DNA of 64,000 nt. Source: Larix kaempferi. Its lineage: Eukaryota; Streptophyta; Pinopsida; Pinales; Pinaceae. The notes under the pieces were generated by a model. That model saw only the letters and a program-made list of their open reading frames with translations, made no database searches and had not been told where the DNA came from. The translations under genes were made by a program, and so were the position numbers. Location: positions 11,811,501 to 11,875,500 of the forward strand of contig BSBM01000826.1 in the NCBI GenBank assembly GCA_027924585.1, in the 5' to 3' direction. Positions within the stretch are counted from its first letter, which is position 1. Each line of letters starts with the position of its first letter. Of this stretch, positions 45,326 through 57,645 are shown one piece after another.

Positions 45326-46800
45326 TCACAACTTTCTTTTGTTCCTATCCAATAACCACCTCGAACCTCTAGGCATGAAAAATATGTTAATCCCAAAGCA
45401 TACAAAAGCATCCATAAGGAAACTAATGCCAACTTTCCAAGTACCCCTCGTAGCCCCATCGAAAAAATCCCAAGGGATGTCAAAGTCAAGTTTAGTCATT
45501 TTAACCTCAAGATTCTTCTTTACCTTTGTTGGAGCCTTAAACTCCAAATATTGTTTGTAAATAAGATGTGTTGTTACTTCTGGAGGTACCAAACGATGTT
45601 CAAAAAAGTAGTATTGTGCACCCACGGAAAAAATCCCAAGGGATGTCAAAGTCAAGTTTAGTCATTTTAACCTCGAGATTCTTCTTTACCTTTGTTGGAG
45701 CCTTAAACTCCAAATATTGTTTGTAAATAAGATGTGTTGTTACTTCTGGTGGTACCAAACGATCTTCAAAAATAGTAGTATTGTGCACTCACCAAATGCC
45801 ATTTACAAGAAGGCTAGGAAAAGCTTTGAGCTCAAAGACCTAAGAGTCCACCCACCACATTTTTAAATAATTTTCCAAGGAAAGACAATCCCATCAATAT
45901 TTTGGATTTAAATCTTTCATGGCTTATGTCGAAACTTATTTCACATAACCACAATTGAATCTCAAATGATAAATGAATTCCTCTTCGTTTTTGCCCAACA
46001 CACATTGACTCGGGCATATCCACCCTCTCTTCCAACCATTATCCCAAGTCATACTTTTATTTTTTAAGGTGAGTGAAAGTACAATTTTTTCTTTGATATT
46101 AGAAACTTAATTTTCCACAACAGTGACCACCACCATACACCATCCCCTTGGAAAGATTCCTCGGAAGTTGCTTCATGCCCAAGCTTTTCTATGAGCACAC
46201 TTGTTCCTTGGTTTTTTTGCCAAACCAAGGTGTGTGGAAATTGAGAAAGAACAATAAAACTGAGCTTACAAATCCTCATATAAGCCTACCATAGAACCTT
46301 CAGACTATCATCTAGAGCAAGGTCGAGTGCTTCCTTCTAGTGAAAATATCAATTTTCCTCTACACTTGCATCTCTTAAATGATAAATACCCTCAGAATGA
46401 AGGATTTCAATTCACTCCTCATGAAGAGTGTAGGCATACTCTACCCCTACCAAAGGATCATCCTCAATTCACATACTTCTGCCATCGTCGATTCTCCAAA
46501 TAGTCCACTTCCCAATCAACTAGAATGCATCTATAAATTCCTTTCACACAATAGAACTTGATTTTTCTGTTTTTCAATATAATTGGAACCAATCCACCAT
46601 AGACATATCTTTCAAATATTTGGAGCTCATGCAATTTCCCCATAATGAATCATTATAGAGAATTCTCAAAAGGGTTTTTCCAACCAATACTTCCAAAAAA
46701 AGGGGCAAATTTCATAGACCCCAACCTCCCATGATTCATCTTTTTTAGACATGCTAGCTTGCTCCATTTGACCAACATAATACCTTCCTTCTATTAAAGA
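45326..46800 (-). mobile_element. LINE 3' fragment (LINE B)
   Basis: The minus strand shows plant LINE blocks in order: NHGGLGSMKFAPFLEVLVGK and LLRILYNDSLWG (about 46600-46750), a zf-RVT-like TWDNGWKRGW..PSQCVLGKNEEEF (about 45960-46055), then an RNase H start PWDFFDGATRG (about 45450-45480). Frames are broken. RT and endonuclease are absent. It is a different family from LINE A/C, judged by wording. Confidence 0.7.
45461..45790. repeat. 166-bp tandem duplication within LINE B
   Basis: Units 45461-45626 and 45627-45790 differ at only a few bases. They duplicate the segment before RNase H (VPPEVTTHLIYKQYLEFKAP). Confidence 0.93.
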
Positions 46801-47128
46801 TACAACATCATGAGTCATTCTTCGGGTCAATTGTGTGTGTCATTATTGAGCCTTGTGTATCGACGTAGTGCCTTATAGGAGCTTGAGTAGGAATTAGGAA
46901 ACTTGGAGAAGAAACTTGAGTTGGAATCAAGAATGGTTAAGCTTTATGTCTTGAGGAACGTGCTTTGTATGCCAAAGTGACGATGTTGCACAGTCTTGCT
47001 AGTCAAGGCTAAGGTCTTGTGTGTCAAGAGAGATCCTCATGTGTTGAGGTGGTGCCTAATGTGTTGAGGTGATTCTTTGCATGTCGAATCATGTATGGTG
47101 TGTGATGTACTACTAACCATGGTTGAGT
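46801..47128. other. Non-coding, nothing recognised
   Basis: Contains loosely repeated GTGTTGAGGTG phrases near 47041-47075 but no gene. Confidence 0.45.
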
Positions 47129-48125
47129 TGTTAAGTCTCCCCTAGGGACTAGCCACCGCTAGAGTGAATTACTTTAGCATTTATTAATTTGGAACGATAG
47201 TAGGACAATATGATCACATCATTGGGAAAATATCCTTATTATATTTGATATGATAATTAAGATGGTACATGTGGACCATGCAGATACGACAAGAGATAAA
47301 GGTAAGATATGATAAGATATGAGAGAATTTGAATGGCACATAAAATAATTAATTAAGAGAGAATTTGAATTCTTAAACTTCAGTGAATACTTCAGTAAAT
47401 CAAAGGAGAACTCGAATTGATCACTACAATGATGTTAACAAGAAAGAATAAGTTAAGAGAGTTAACTAAGTGATAACAAAGAAGATCTAGTTAACTAAGT
47501 ATTATTGCATGAAAACACTTATGTTAAACTAAAAGATTACACTGATGTTAAACTAAAAGACGACACTTGAGTTGTGACATTGCATGGCGACACTTAAGTT
47601 AGCCACTTAACTAAGTGGGAAATATTTCAGTTAAGGGGTGAGTTCATTCTAAGACTCAATTCAGTGAGTTCATGCACTGCATAAGATGTGGGGCGCTCTT
47701 CTTCATGCAAGATTGATACATCGAGATGGAGGGCGAGCTCATCATGAAGTCACGAGATATTTAAATAGAAGTTGATGCATGTGAAGGAAATATAAATATG
47801 TTATACACGATTGATGAATTCAATGTGAAGTGAATACTCTTCTCCCTTGAAGGAAAGGCGATTCTCTCTCTGCAGGATATTATTCTGATTCTCCCTTCAT
47901 TATCATTCATTTTCTTTATAATTGCACCAGGGGTGCTTGATGTAAAATAAATTTGCTGCTATCTATCAATATACTAAGGAATCCTTTTGCTGGGGTTTTA
48001 TCCCTCGAGACATAGAGGGTTTCCCCAGGGTCAATTCATGTGTCAAATGTGATTCCTTATGTGTATCATTGTTATTTGATTTCAAGTACTATTATATTTT
48101 CAAATTAAAGATAACAAAATTAACA
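47129..48125 (+). repeat. 5' LTR of Copia 3
   Basis: The end is clear: ATTAACA followed at once by a primer site. The start TGTTAAGTCTCCCCTAGGG at 47129 is my best choice by the TG rule and typical wording. With no partner LTR in the window it cannot be confirmed. Confidence 0.6.
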
Positions 48126-48137
48126 TGCTATCAGATC
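48126..48137 (+). other. Primer binding site of Copia 3 (decayed)
   Basis: TGCTATCAGATC, two changes from the initiator-Met site TGGTATCAGAGC. Confidence 0.75.
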
Positions 48138-48202
48138 TCAAGGCATGAAAGATCTAAGTTCAACAATCAATATTCAACATACATAGATTCTGAGTGTGCA
48201 AA

Positions 48203-48207
48203 GTACT
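48203..48207. repeat. Target site duplication of the nested element, left (GTACT)
   Basis: GTACT directly before the LTR; the same five bases follow the other LTR at 54959-54963. Confidence 0.92.
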
Positions 48208-50229
48208 TGTCATGTCCCAAATTTGGAATTGGGTCACAATGGCCTAATCACATTAGCCATATTCATTAGAGTTTGCAAAGTTGATGTTAAGGGTCAAATA
48301 ATTGCCAAGGAGGAAAATTACTAGTTTCCTAGGTTTGGGGTGGAAGCCTTGGGATTTGGACTAAGGGGGATAATAAATGATGTTTAGACATTGGAAGGGT
48401 TCAAGTATTTAATAAATAGAGTGAATAAAGAAATTCAAGAGAAATCCTATATGACAAATGGTTTTGGAGACATATGGAGGATGTGGGACCCACACTAGCT
48501 TGATTTTTCATAATACATGGTATCTCTCTTTTGCAAATTCGAATTAATGGGAATGTGAACACTCTTGGGTGAGTTGGTAAGTCATAACACATGTCATTGA
48601 TCATATTAGGTCGAATTGGGAAGGATTGGTAACCTCCATGGAAGATAAAGAGTCAAAGTGGAAGTTTGTGGACACTTGGGCTAGATTCCCTAGCCCCTAT
48701 GACACCAATGATGGAGCATCTATGACAACTATGACAAATTGCAGACCTGACCTATGACATCTGACCACTATGACATGTCAGCCCCAAAAATAGGCTCAAA
48801 TAAGGCGAATTTGGGAGTTGGAGAAGCCAAAGAGACTCAAAATCGAATGTGGGAGAAGATGGAAGGTTGGAACTAGGAGACAAGTGGCAAATGTGAAATA
48901 TTTCCTAAATGGAAATCTATTGAATCTATTGAGAGGATTTCGACCCTTAGAAGGATAATGTTGGTTATAAAATGTAGAAATGAAGTATGAGAATGGATTT
49001 TTATCATTTGTAGAATTTCCAATTGCATTTGTGAAGAGGGAGAGCTAGTGGATGACTAGTTTCTTGCCTTAGCCAATTTCGGGGGTGAAATATTCCCATC
49101 CAAGTTGGCAATTGGAAAGGCCATTCAGACCTTTCATTTGGAGCTTTAATGGAGTCTTTATTTGCAGGTGTAAGCTACAGGGCAAATCATGGTTTCTTCT
49201 ATTGCAGCTCGCTCCTTCAACCATTTCCAGTTTTGATGGCATATTCTTGATCCTTCAGGGAGGGCGTTTTTGGTGAGCTATTGTACTCTTTGGGGGAGAT
49301 TCTAATGCCCCATTTCTTTTTTAATATGAAGTAAATACTCTGTTCTTCATCTCCAGAAATTTTCAGGTCGAAATTCCAAGTAGAAATGTATAAATTTCAT
49401 TTTTAATGGAAGAACAATGCCATTTCCCCACTACCTTGTTGTGAACCAATGTATTGATGATGATTTCGAATGAATGGATGATTCTATGATGCATTTGTGA
49501 TTAATGGACTGCCATGGATGTATTTTACAAGTTTCATGTACTGTACTTTAGCATTTGAAGTATTTTTACTCAGTTTAATTGCATTGGGAGAAGAAATAGT
49601 GCCATTTCCCCAAGGGTCGAATTGGTGATTTTTGCAGTTGAATGGGAGAGGGTGAGAACAGTTGTAATAAACCATTAATGGTGCATATGAGACCTTAATA
49701 ACATAATTAACATATTTCATACCTCTGTTCATAAATTTGAGTGGGTTTGGAGGCATTTGGGAAGCCATTTTCAGTACTTACCTTAGGGGGATTTGAACCC
49801 CAAATTACTAGTAAAATTGCATACTTGGTCCAGAATCTTAAGAGAGTTTGCAGAGGTCTTTTGGTGGCCATATGTTATCCATGAACATCATGTTCAATCC
49901 CTAATATCATTCATACATCTTCCTTGAATATTTGAAGTCATTTGGAGTCAATTTGAGACCTAGAGACCAATACTAGTAAAAGGGAAATCACTAATAAAGT
50001 TACCTACACTAACTTGAATTGAAAGAGTATTTGTAGAAGTGTTTTAAAGGTAAAAAGGCATCCATGAAACACATATTTATGTTATAATATCATTCATATA
50101 CCTTATCAGAAGATTTGGGATCATTTGGGGCAAATTTGGGACCTAGAGATCGAAACTAGTCAAAGGTCGAACCAAGGAAAAAAGTGGAAAATTGCAATTT
50201 TAATAAAATTCCTAACAAGGGACATTACA
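48208..50229 (+). repeat. 5' LTR of element 4
   Basis: 2,022 bp. No convincing gene inside. Ends directly before G and the primer site. Confidence 0.95.
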
Positions 50230-50230
50230 G

Positions 50231-50242
50231 TGGTATCAGAGC
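50231..50242 (+). other. Primer binding site of element 4
   Basis: Exact TGGTATCAGAGC, one base after the LTR. Confidence 0.95.
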
Positions 50243-50295
50243 ATTGTCCTTGCACCTGTGGATTAGGTACATACATTCAAGAATAATTGGCAGCC

Positions 50296-53052
50296 ATGCC
50301 ATACTATTATGATGAGTCCTATGAGTACAATTCTTATGAGGAATATGCAGATGCTTATGAGCAATATGAAGCAGAATGGGAATGGTACGAGGAAGAGGTG
50401 CCATCATGCAACACTTATTACAATTTCAAGAGAAATGAAGATTATTCTTATGAATTTAGATCTAATGAATATGAGTGTGTCACACCAACCAAGGATAATT
50501 CTATGAGCGAGTTCCAAAGATGGAGAGAAAAATATAAAACCTTGCCCCAACAATATCAAAAATATCAAGAATATCTTGCTTCGAGCAAAAATACACAAAA
50601 TGCCATTTCTTTTGAGTACTATGCTGAACATGTTTTTGAAAATAGGCCCAAAAATGAAGATGTGGAGTTAGTGAAGAAAGGTTTGTGCCCTTCTTGTAAA
50701 AACCCTTGGAGTGAGTATCATATATGTGTGCATGAAATGATGTCCTCCTTGAGGAGAGCTTTTGAGATTTATTCAATAAGAGATTCCAAATATACTGATC
50801 CTAAGGAAAACAAGGGGCAAAATGCATTATATTGCTTTAAGGAGCAAAAGGAAGAGACATCACAAGAGCATGAAGAAGATTCTATTGAAAATATGAAAAA
50901 TCATTTCGAGACACCTTCTAGCTTAGACATGAACCAAAGAGCATCTACTGATGGATGCTTAAACTATGAAGGAGTACCTACTGATGGGTGCTCACACCTC
51001 TATGTTGGTGACATAGAGATCACTTTTGAAAGTGTTTCTACAAGTACAAGTTTCATTAAGCATGATAATGAAGACCTTGTAGCAGTTGAAGAAGAACCAA
51101 GATCAACTTCCCCATCACCACTTGAGCTTCATGAAGTTGGTCCAAGAAAAAATGAAGAAGATGAGGAGGTTCATTTGCAAGAGCCTCATTTTATTGAAGG
51201 GTCCTTAAAGATGAATGAAAATTAGATCCAAGAGTCCCTCATCATTCTCCATGACACTCAAGCATTGGTGTCAAATTCTTGTTGGAGAGTTACTTCATTG
51301 GAGGAAACATCCTTCCTTGAAGACATGGAGAAGATTCAAAGAGCAATGTGCCACATCAAAGGTAATTTCATGTCTTTTCTTTTTGATAGAAACCATTTGT
51401 TTGAGCTTAATTAATTGTTACATGATGCATACTTGAATAATAATGAGGATATTCATAAGCTCACAATTCAAAATGAGCAACTTCTTGAAAAGTTGCAAGA
51501 TACTTGTTTTTCCTCCTATGTTTCAGATTGTCAAATGGTAGATTGTTTGGAGGATTCTCATGACATGGTGGATCATGAGAAATGTGAAAATTTGAATGTT
51601 CTTGATGTGTTTGAAGATGAACTTGAAGAGATCCAAACACTTGATGTGGTGAAAGAGGAATTTGAATTGCCTCTTGATGAAGGTTATGCAATTTTTAAAG
51701 AAGAGCATGATTCCTCTACATTGGAACCAAACTATGACAAAGAGTTCACACTTTTGAAGGAGCTGCATGATACTACCCATATGGATCCTTCCCATGATGA
51801 AACTTCTGTACTTTTTGATCATTTGGGTGATTTGGTTCATTCTCCTACATCCTACAATTCCATGTTTTGCAACATTAGTCTCAATGAAGTATGGGTGAAA
51901 GGGTTCTTTTTGATGGTGCCACATGAGGAGTATGGAACTCCTAGATTTACTTTTTATGATGATATGGTTGGAGCACATTCTTATTCACATTTGCAGCAAC
52001 ATTATTTGTCACTTTATGATGATGCAAATCTACATGGATGCACCTATGATATGCATTTGAGTCACTTGAAGACTCATGGTTTTTCTTGCTCAACATTTGA
52101 TTCATTTGATGTTGGAGGAACTTCATCCAACACTTGGGAGAATATATTTATGATTGGAGAACATTTTTGTTGGCAGCCACATACTTCATTATATTTTTAT
52201 GATTCTCACATTCATGGATGTATGGGTGAGACTTCTTTGAGTCATTCTCCTTGTTTTTTCTGCTCATTATTTGGTTCAGATTTTAGTGGAGATTCTTCAT
52301 TCACTTCTTGGATGAAAGAATACATGGCTGAATATGTTGATGCATATCACATCCTTTTGGAGCAGCATTATAGGACATGGGATCCTTACCTATGTCATTG
52401 GAGCAGATTTGATTGGTCACTTGAAGCTTGTATGCACTTGGAAAATGGTGGTCTACTTGCTTGGAGGTATAAGCACTTTCATGACTCTTTGATGAAGCAT
52501 ATCCTTGATGTACATTTTCATTATGTTTTTATGTACTTTGATGATATATATTTGGTACTCATGATGTTTGGAAGAATGCATACAAGAAAATGGGATCCAG
52601 GAATCCTCTTATCTAATGGTGTAGGTTGGATAGCACTCTTAATTGTTGGGGTGCAATACAAGCAATGGGACCCTGGAATAATTTTTGTCTCATTGGTTTC
52701 ATTTTTTGGGGGGAAGCAAGCAGTATGGGAGATGGATTCCCCACTTAATAAAGTGATTTTAATCAGATTAGTGCAGCATCAAGCATGGTGGTTCCCCTCT
52801 AAAATATTCATGGAAACTCAAAGACTCAAGGTTTGGCAATTCAATGGCAACTTCAAAGAATTATATAGAAAGCAGGTTCTTCAACACCCATGTTTGAAAT
52901 TGCTTGAGGACAAGCAATATTGGGAAGGGAGGATTTGTCATGTCCCAAATTTGGAATTGGGTCACAATGGCCTAATCACATTAGCCATATTCATTAGAGT
53001 TTGCAAAGTTGATGTTAAGGGTCAAATAATTGCCAAGGAGGAAAATTACTAG
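50296..53052 (+). pseudogene. Long ORF of element 4 (gag-like start, remainder unrecognised)
   Basis: One frame runs about 919 codons from ATG 50296 to a stop at 53050-53052, interrupted only by TAG (51223-51225) and TAA (51412-51414). The N-terminus is Tyr/Glu-rich (ESYEYNSYEEYADAYEQYE) and then FQRWREKYKTLPQQYQKYQ. A CPSCKNPWSEYHIC cluster (about 50685-50731) could bind zinc like a gag knuckle. The middle is acidic and the C-terminal third has recurring W-D-P words (RTWDPYL, RKWDPGI, KQWDPGI) and many His, Tyr and Trp. No RT, protease or integrase. The last ~39 codons lie in the 3' LTR and overlap the polypurine tract. Readthrough or a recent loss are both possible. Confidence 0.7.
52921..52935 (+). 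other. Polypurine tract of element 4
   Basis: TGGGAAGGGAGGATT directly before the 3' LTR, and inside the long ORF. Confidence 0.85.
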
Positions 53053-54958
53053 TTTCCTAGGTTTGGGGTGGAAGCCTTGGGATTTGGAATAAGGGGGATA
53101 ATAAATGATGTTTAGACATTAGAAGGGTTCAAGTATTTAATAAATAGAGTGAATAAAGAAATTCAAGAGAAATCCTAGATGACAAATGGTTTTGGAGACA
53201 TATGGAGGATGTGGGACCCACACTAGCTTGATTTTTCATAATACATGGTATCTCTCTTTTGCAAATTCGAATTAATGGGAATGTGAACACTCTTGGGTGA
53301 TTTGGTAAGTCATAACACATGTCATTGAGCATCTTAGGTCGAATTGGGAAGGATTGGTAACCTCCATGGAAGATAAAGAGTCAAAGTGGAAGTTTGTGGA
53401 CACTTGGGCTAGATTCCCTAGCCGCTATGACACCAATGATGGAGCATCTATGACAACTATGACAAATTGTAGACCTGACCTCTGACATCTGAAAACTATG
53501 ACATGTCAGCCCCAAAAATAGGCTCAAATAAGGCGAATTTGGGATTTGGAGAAGCCAAAGAGACTCAAAATCGAATGTGGGAGAAGATGGAAGGTTGGAA
53601 CTAGGAGACAAGTGGCAAATGTGGAATATTTCCTAAATGGAAATCTATTGAATCTATTGAGAGGATTTCGACCCTTAGAAGGATAATGTTGGTTATAAAA
53701 TGTAGAAATGAATTATGATAATGGCTTTTGATCATTTGTAGAATTTGCAATTGCATTTGTGAAGAGGGAGAGCTAGTGGATGACTAGTTTCTTGCCTTAG
53801 CCAATTTCGAGGGTGAAAGATTCCCATCCAAGTTGGAAATTGGAAAGGCCATTTAGACCTTTCATTTGGAGATTTAATGGAGTCTTTATTTGTAGGTGTA
53901 AGCTACAGGGCAACTCATGGTTTCTTCTATTGCAGCTCGCTCCTTCAACCATTTCCAGTTTTGATGGCATATTCTTGATCCTTCAGGGAGGGCATTTTTG
54001 GTGAGCTATTGTACTCTTTGGGGGAGCTTATAATGCCCCATTTATTTTGTAATATGAATTAAATACTCTGTTCTTCATATCCAGAAAGTTTCAGGTCGAA
54101 ATTCCAAGTAGAAATGTATAAATCTCATTTTTAATGGAAGAACAATGCCATTTCCCCACTACGTTGTTGTGAACCAATGTATTGATGATGATTTCGAATG
54201 AATGGATGATTCTATGATACATTTGTGATAAATGGACTACCATGGATGTATTTTACAAGTTTCATGTACTGTACCTGAGCATTTGAAGTATTTTTACTCA
54301 GTTTAATTGCATTGGGAGAAGAAATAGTGCCATTTCCCCAAGGGTCGAATTGGTGCTTTTTGCAGTTGAATGGGAGAGGGTGAGAACAGTTGTAATAAAA
54401 AATTAATGGTGCATATGAGACCTTAATAACATAATTAACACATTACATACCTCTGTTCATAAATTTGAGTGGGTTTGGAGGCATTTGGGAAGCCATTTTT
54501 CAGTACTTACCTTAGGGGGATTTGAACCCCAAATTACTAGTAAAATTGCATACTTGGTCCAGAATCTTAAGAGAGTTTGCAGAGGTCTTTTGGTGGCCAT
54601 ATGTTATCCCTGAACATCATATTCAATCCCTAATATCATTCATACACCTTCCTTGAATATTTGAAGTCATTTGGAGTCAATTTGAGACCTAGAGACCAAT
54701 ACTAGTCAAAGGGAAATCACTAGTGAAGTTACCTACATTGACCAGAATTGAAAGAGTATTTGCAGAAGTGTTTTAAAGGTACAAAGGCATTAATGAAACA
54801 CATATTTATGTTCTAATATCATTCATATACCTTCTCAGAATATTTGGGATCATTTGGGGCAAATTTGGGACCTAGAGATCGAAACTAGTCAAAGGTCGAA
54901 CCAAGGAAAAAAGTGGAAAATTGCAATTTTAATAAAATTTCTAACAAGTGACATTACA
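52936..54958 (+). repeat. 3' LTR of element 4
   Basis: 2,023 bp, nearly identical to the 5' LTR, followed by GTACT (54959-54963). Confidence 0.95.
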
Positions 54959-54972
54959 GTACTTGAAGAATT

Positions 54973-55846
54973 ATGGCCTCAATCTTAGTGAGACTGAAAG
55001 ACCATCTTGAAGGAACTTCAAACTTCAATACTTGGAAGGCCATAATCCTAAATATTCTGGAAGAGAATGATTTAGATGGATATATATCCAATGCTATTGA
55101 AGAGCCTACTTCTAATGTAGGGTTCATTACCTTCAAGAAGAATCAAGCCAAAGAAAAGAGAATCATTTGTGATTTCATGAAAGACAACTTGATGTCTGTG
55201 ATTACTCCATTGGATAACACAAAGGAATGCGTTGAAACTTTGACAAATCTTTATTAGAAGAAGGAACCCAGTCAAAAGAGAGCATTGAAGGACAAGATTT
55301 GAAATCTAAAGATGGAAAAGGAAAAAGTTATGGCTTCCTTCTTCATGAATCTCTCAAGTAATAGATAAACTCATGAGCATTGGTGTGACAGTTTATGATG
55401 ATGATATCATACAAACCGATATCGATGGTATTCCATCTTCATGGGAGACATTCTTGGCTGCAGTAAATGGTCGATAAGTGAAACCTAACTTTGAGATACT
55501 GTGGCATGATTTCCTACAAGGAGAAGGGCGAATCTAGAGAAAGTATATTGATCCAAATAAGAGAACCTCTCTCTTGCAGCATGGATAAAAAGAGGTAAGA
55601 AATATCACAAGAAATTCTCTCATCAAAAGGAGAATGACTTCAAGAACTTTGAACTTTGATAAGTCTAAATTCAAATGTTTCAATTTCAATAAGAATGGCC
55701 ATTATGCAAGAGAATGTTGCGCAAAGCAAAGAGAAAAATTCAAAAGTAGGTTTCATGCTTCTACTACTATAGAATATGAACCTACAAGAAATAATTCATC
55801 CCATGATCAAGAGACAAAGGAGTACTATCTTATGTCATCCCTTTAG
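54973..55846 (+). pseudogene. Copia 3 gag (broken)
   Basis: ATG at 54973 starts MASILVRLKDHLEGTSNFNT, then WKAIILNILEENDLDGYI, a standard Copia gag opening. A stop follows at about 55255, and the rest is scattered over frames to a knuckle at 55676-55717. The knuckle reads CFNFNKNGHYAREC: the second cysteine of CX2CX4HX4C has become Phe, which should abolish zinc binding. The nested element 4 sits just upstream in the leader. Confidence 0.88.
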
Positions 55847-55859
55847 GGATCCATTACCA

Positions 55860-57395
55860 CTAGCGATGAGACATGGTTGGTGGATAGTGTCACATCTAAG
55901 CACATGACTGGATATAGGATGGATATCACAGATGTGGAGGAAAATAAGTTTTCCTGTAAAGTTGATCTTGGAGATAATACCACCTTTTCGATCCAAGGAG
56001 TTGGATCCACTTATTTTTAGCTGGATTCAGGAGATATACTTCATGTGGATGAAATTGTTTTTTTCCCTGAATTCAAGAAGAACCTCTTGTCTGTTTCGGT
56101 TCTAGAAGATAAAGGATTTAGATTTATATTTATGGACAACAAAGAACTCCTGTGGCCTATGCATGCAAACTTGAAAATTTGAAATATGCATCAGTAATCG
56201 GAGTTAGAGAGGAAGGTCTCTACAAAGTTCCTGGAAAAATCATTCAGTCCATGATCCATAACACAGTCAGTCCTTGTGAATTATGGCATAGAAGGATTGG
56301 TCATCTCCATTTCAAAGCGCTACTTGGATTGAAAAAGATGATGAAAGGTATGACTATGTTTAAATCTATTTTGATAGTGTTTGTAGAGGTTGTGCTCTTG
56401 GAAATAACATTAACAAGAGTTTTCTAAGTAGTACTAAATTATCCAAGGGGATCCTTGACTTGATTCATTATGATCTATGCGGTCCTATGACTTCACCCTC
56501 CTTGAGTGGGTATTTGTATTATAATCTTTTCATAGATGACTTCTCTCACAAGTCATGGGTTTATTTTATGAAAGAAAAGAGTGAAACTTTCAACAAATTT
56601 CAAGAGTTTAAAGCATTGGTTGAGAATCAGACTTGGAAGCACATTCATTCTTTGATATATGATAATGGAGGAGAGTTTGAGTCCCATGAATTCAATGAAT
56701 TCTATCGAGATGTAGGAATAAAAAGATAGCTGTCTGTAACCTACAACCCCCAGCAAAAGGAGTTTAATGATAAAGATATTCCCACATCCTTGTGGGAAGA
56801 ATACTCTAGCACTGCTATTTATATTCATAACAAAATCCCTCCTGATATCTTGGGAGAAAAGATTCCTGAAGAGGTTTTGACTAGTGAAAAAACAGATATT
56901 GGACACTTGAATATTTTATGTTATCCTATTTACATTCACATAGAAAAAGAGAAAAGGAAAAATATGGAGTCATCATGAAATAAAGGAACATTTGTCGGAT
57001 ATAGTGAATCCTCCAAAGACTATAGAATCTATGTTCCAGGACAAAGAAACATTGAAGTGAGTAGGGATGGAACATTTCATGAAGAGGTTGACTTCAAGCA
57101 CTCCAAATAAATTCAGTGTGATTAATATATGGAGGATCATGATACTCCTATGATGGAGGATTCAATTTCTGATTGTCCCCTTTCATATTGTGAGAGGAAG
57201 AATCCATATGAATATGTATATTTTCTTGATCCTGAAGAGCCAAAATATCTAATACAAAAATCTCTTGATGAACCTCCTACTAAGAGGAGATCTGCATGGT
57301 GTCGCCAGACATTCTGCAAGAGGAAAAGAAGCATGGAGCACATCAAGGATCATCCAGAGAGAAAAAGGGACCGGAAATACTTTCAGTATATGTAG
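55860..57395 (+). pseudogene. Copia 3 protease and integrase (broken)
   Basis: The protease region has TWLVDSVTSKHMTG, where D-S-G-A is expected, so the active site is damaged. LLSVSVLEDKGF and a pre-integrase segment CELWHRRIGHLHF follow. The integrase core reads LIHYDLCGPMTSPSLSG, FIDDFSHKSWVY and IYDNGGEFESHEF, with a stop before LSVTYNPQQ and then a deletion. A C-terminal integrase block IPTSLWEEYSSTAIYIHNK and FVGYSESSKDYRIY follow, ending in a Lys/Arg-rich linker (57129-57395). RT is missing beyond 57470. Confidence 0.87.
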
Positions 57396-57470
57396 CACAT
57401 ATGAGTCAGATCGATGATTCAAAACCCTTTACCTATGCGTAAGACTCAAATAATCAAGTACGAAAAGAAT

Positions 57471-57635
57471 ACATTTCATTCTTAGTTTTCTCGACATTTT
57501 AATATTCGCGCAACATCTCTATTGCCAAAATTTCAAGCATTGAAGGGGCATACCGCACATGCAATTTATCAGAGAATACATACTCGCATCATGTTATTTA
57601 TCCAATAATTAACATGATATGCTTTTTATCATGCA
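57471..57635 (+). repeat. Fragment of the R repeat
   Basis: Matches the R repeats at about 33985-34150 and 23365-23530: GAAGGGGCATACCGCACATG, ATTTATCAGAGAATACATAC and ATCCAATAATTAA. This is a fourth R location. It is cut on the right by insertion of LINE C. Confidence 0.85.
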
Positions 57636-57645
57636 TTTTTTTTTT

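Larger units (their letters stand above)
48208..54958 (+). mobile_element. Non-autonomous LTR retrotransposon with one long ORF (element 4)
   Basis: LTRs of 2,022 and 2,023 bp that start TGTCATGTCCC and end ACATTACA, GTACT target duplications, a perfect initiator-Met primer site and a polypurine tract. The LTRs differ only sparsely in the stretches I compared, so it is among the youngest insertions here. The 2.7-kb interior codes for a single long protein frame with two stops and has no protease, integrase or RT motif. It must rely on another element's enzymes. Confidence 0.93.
47129..57470 (+). mobile_element. 3'-truncated Copia (Copia 3), split by a nested element
   Basis: A plus-strand Copia: 5' LTR (47129-48125), primer site (48126-48137), short leader, then gag and the first half of pol after the nested element (54964-57470). 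RT, RNase H and the 3' LTR are missing. The element ends abruptly near 57470 at a fragment of the R repeat. The nested 48208-54958 element separates leader and gag. Removing it joins the two sides with a GTACT duplication. Confidence 0.85.
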
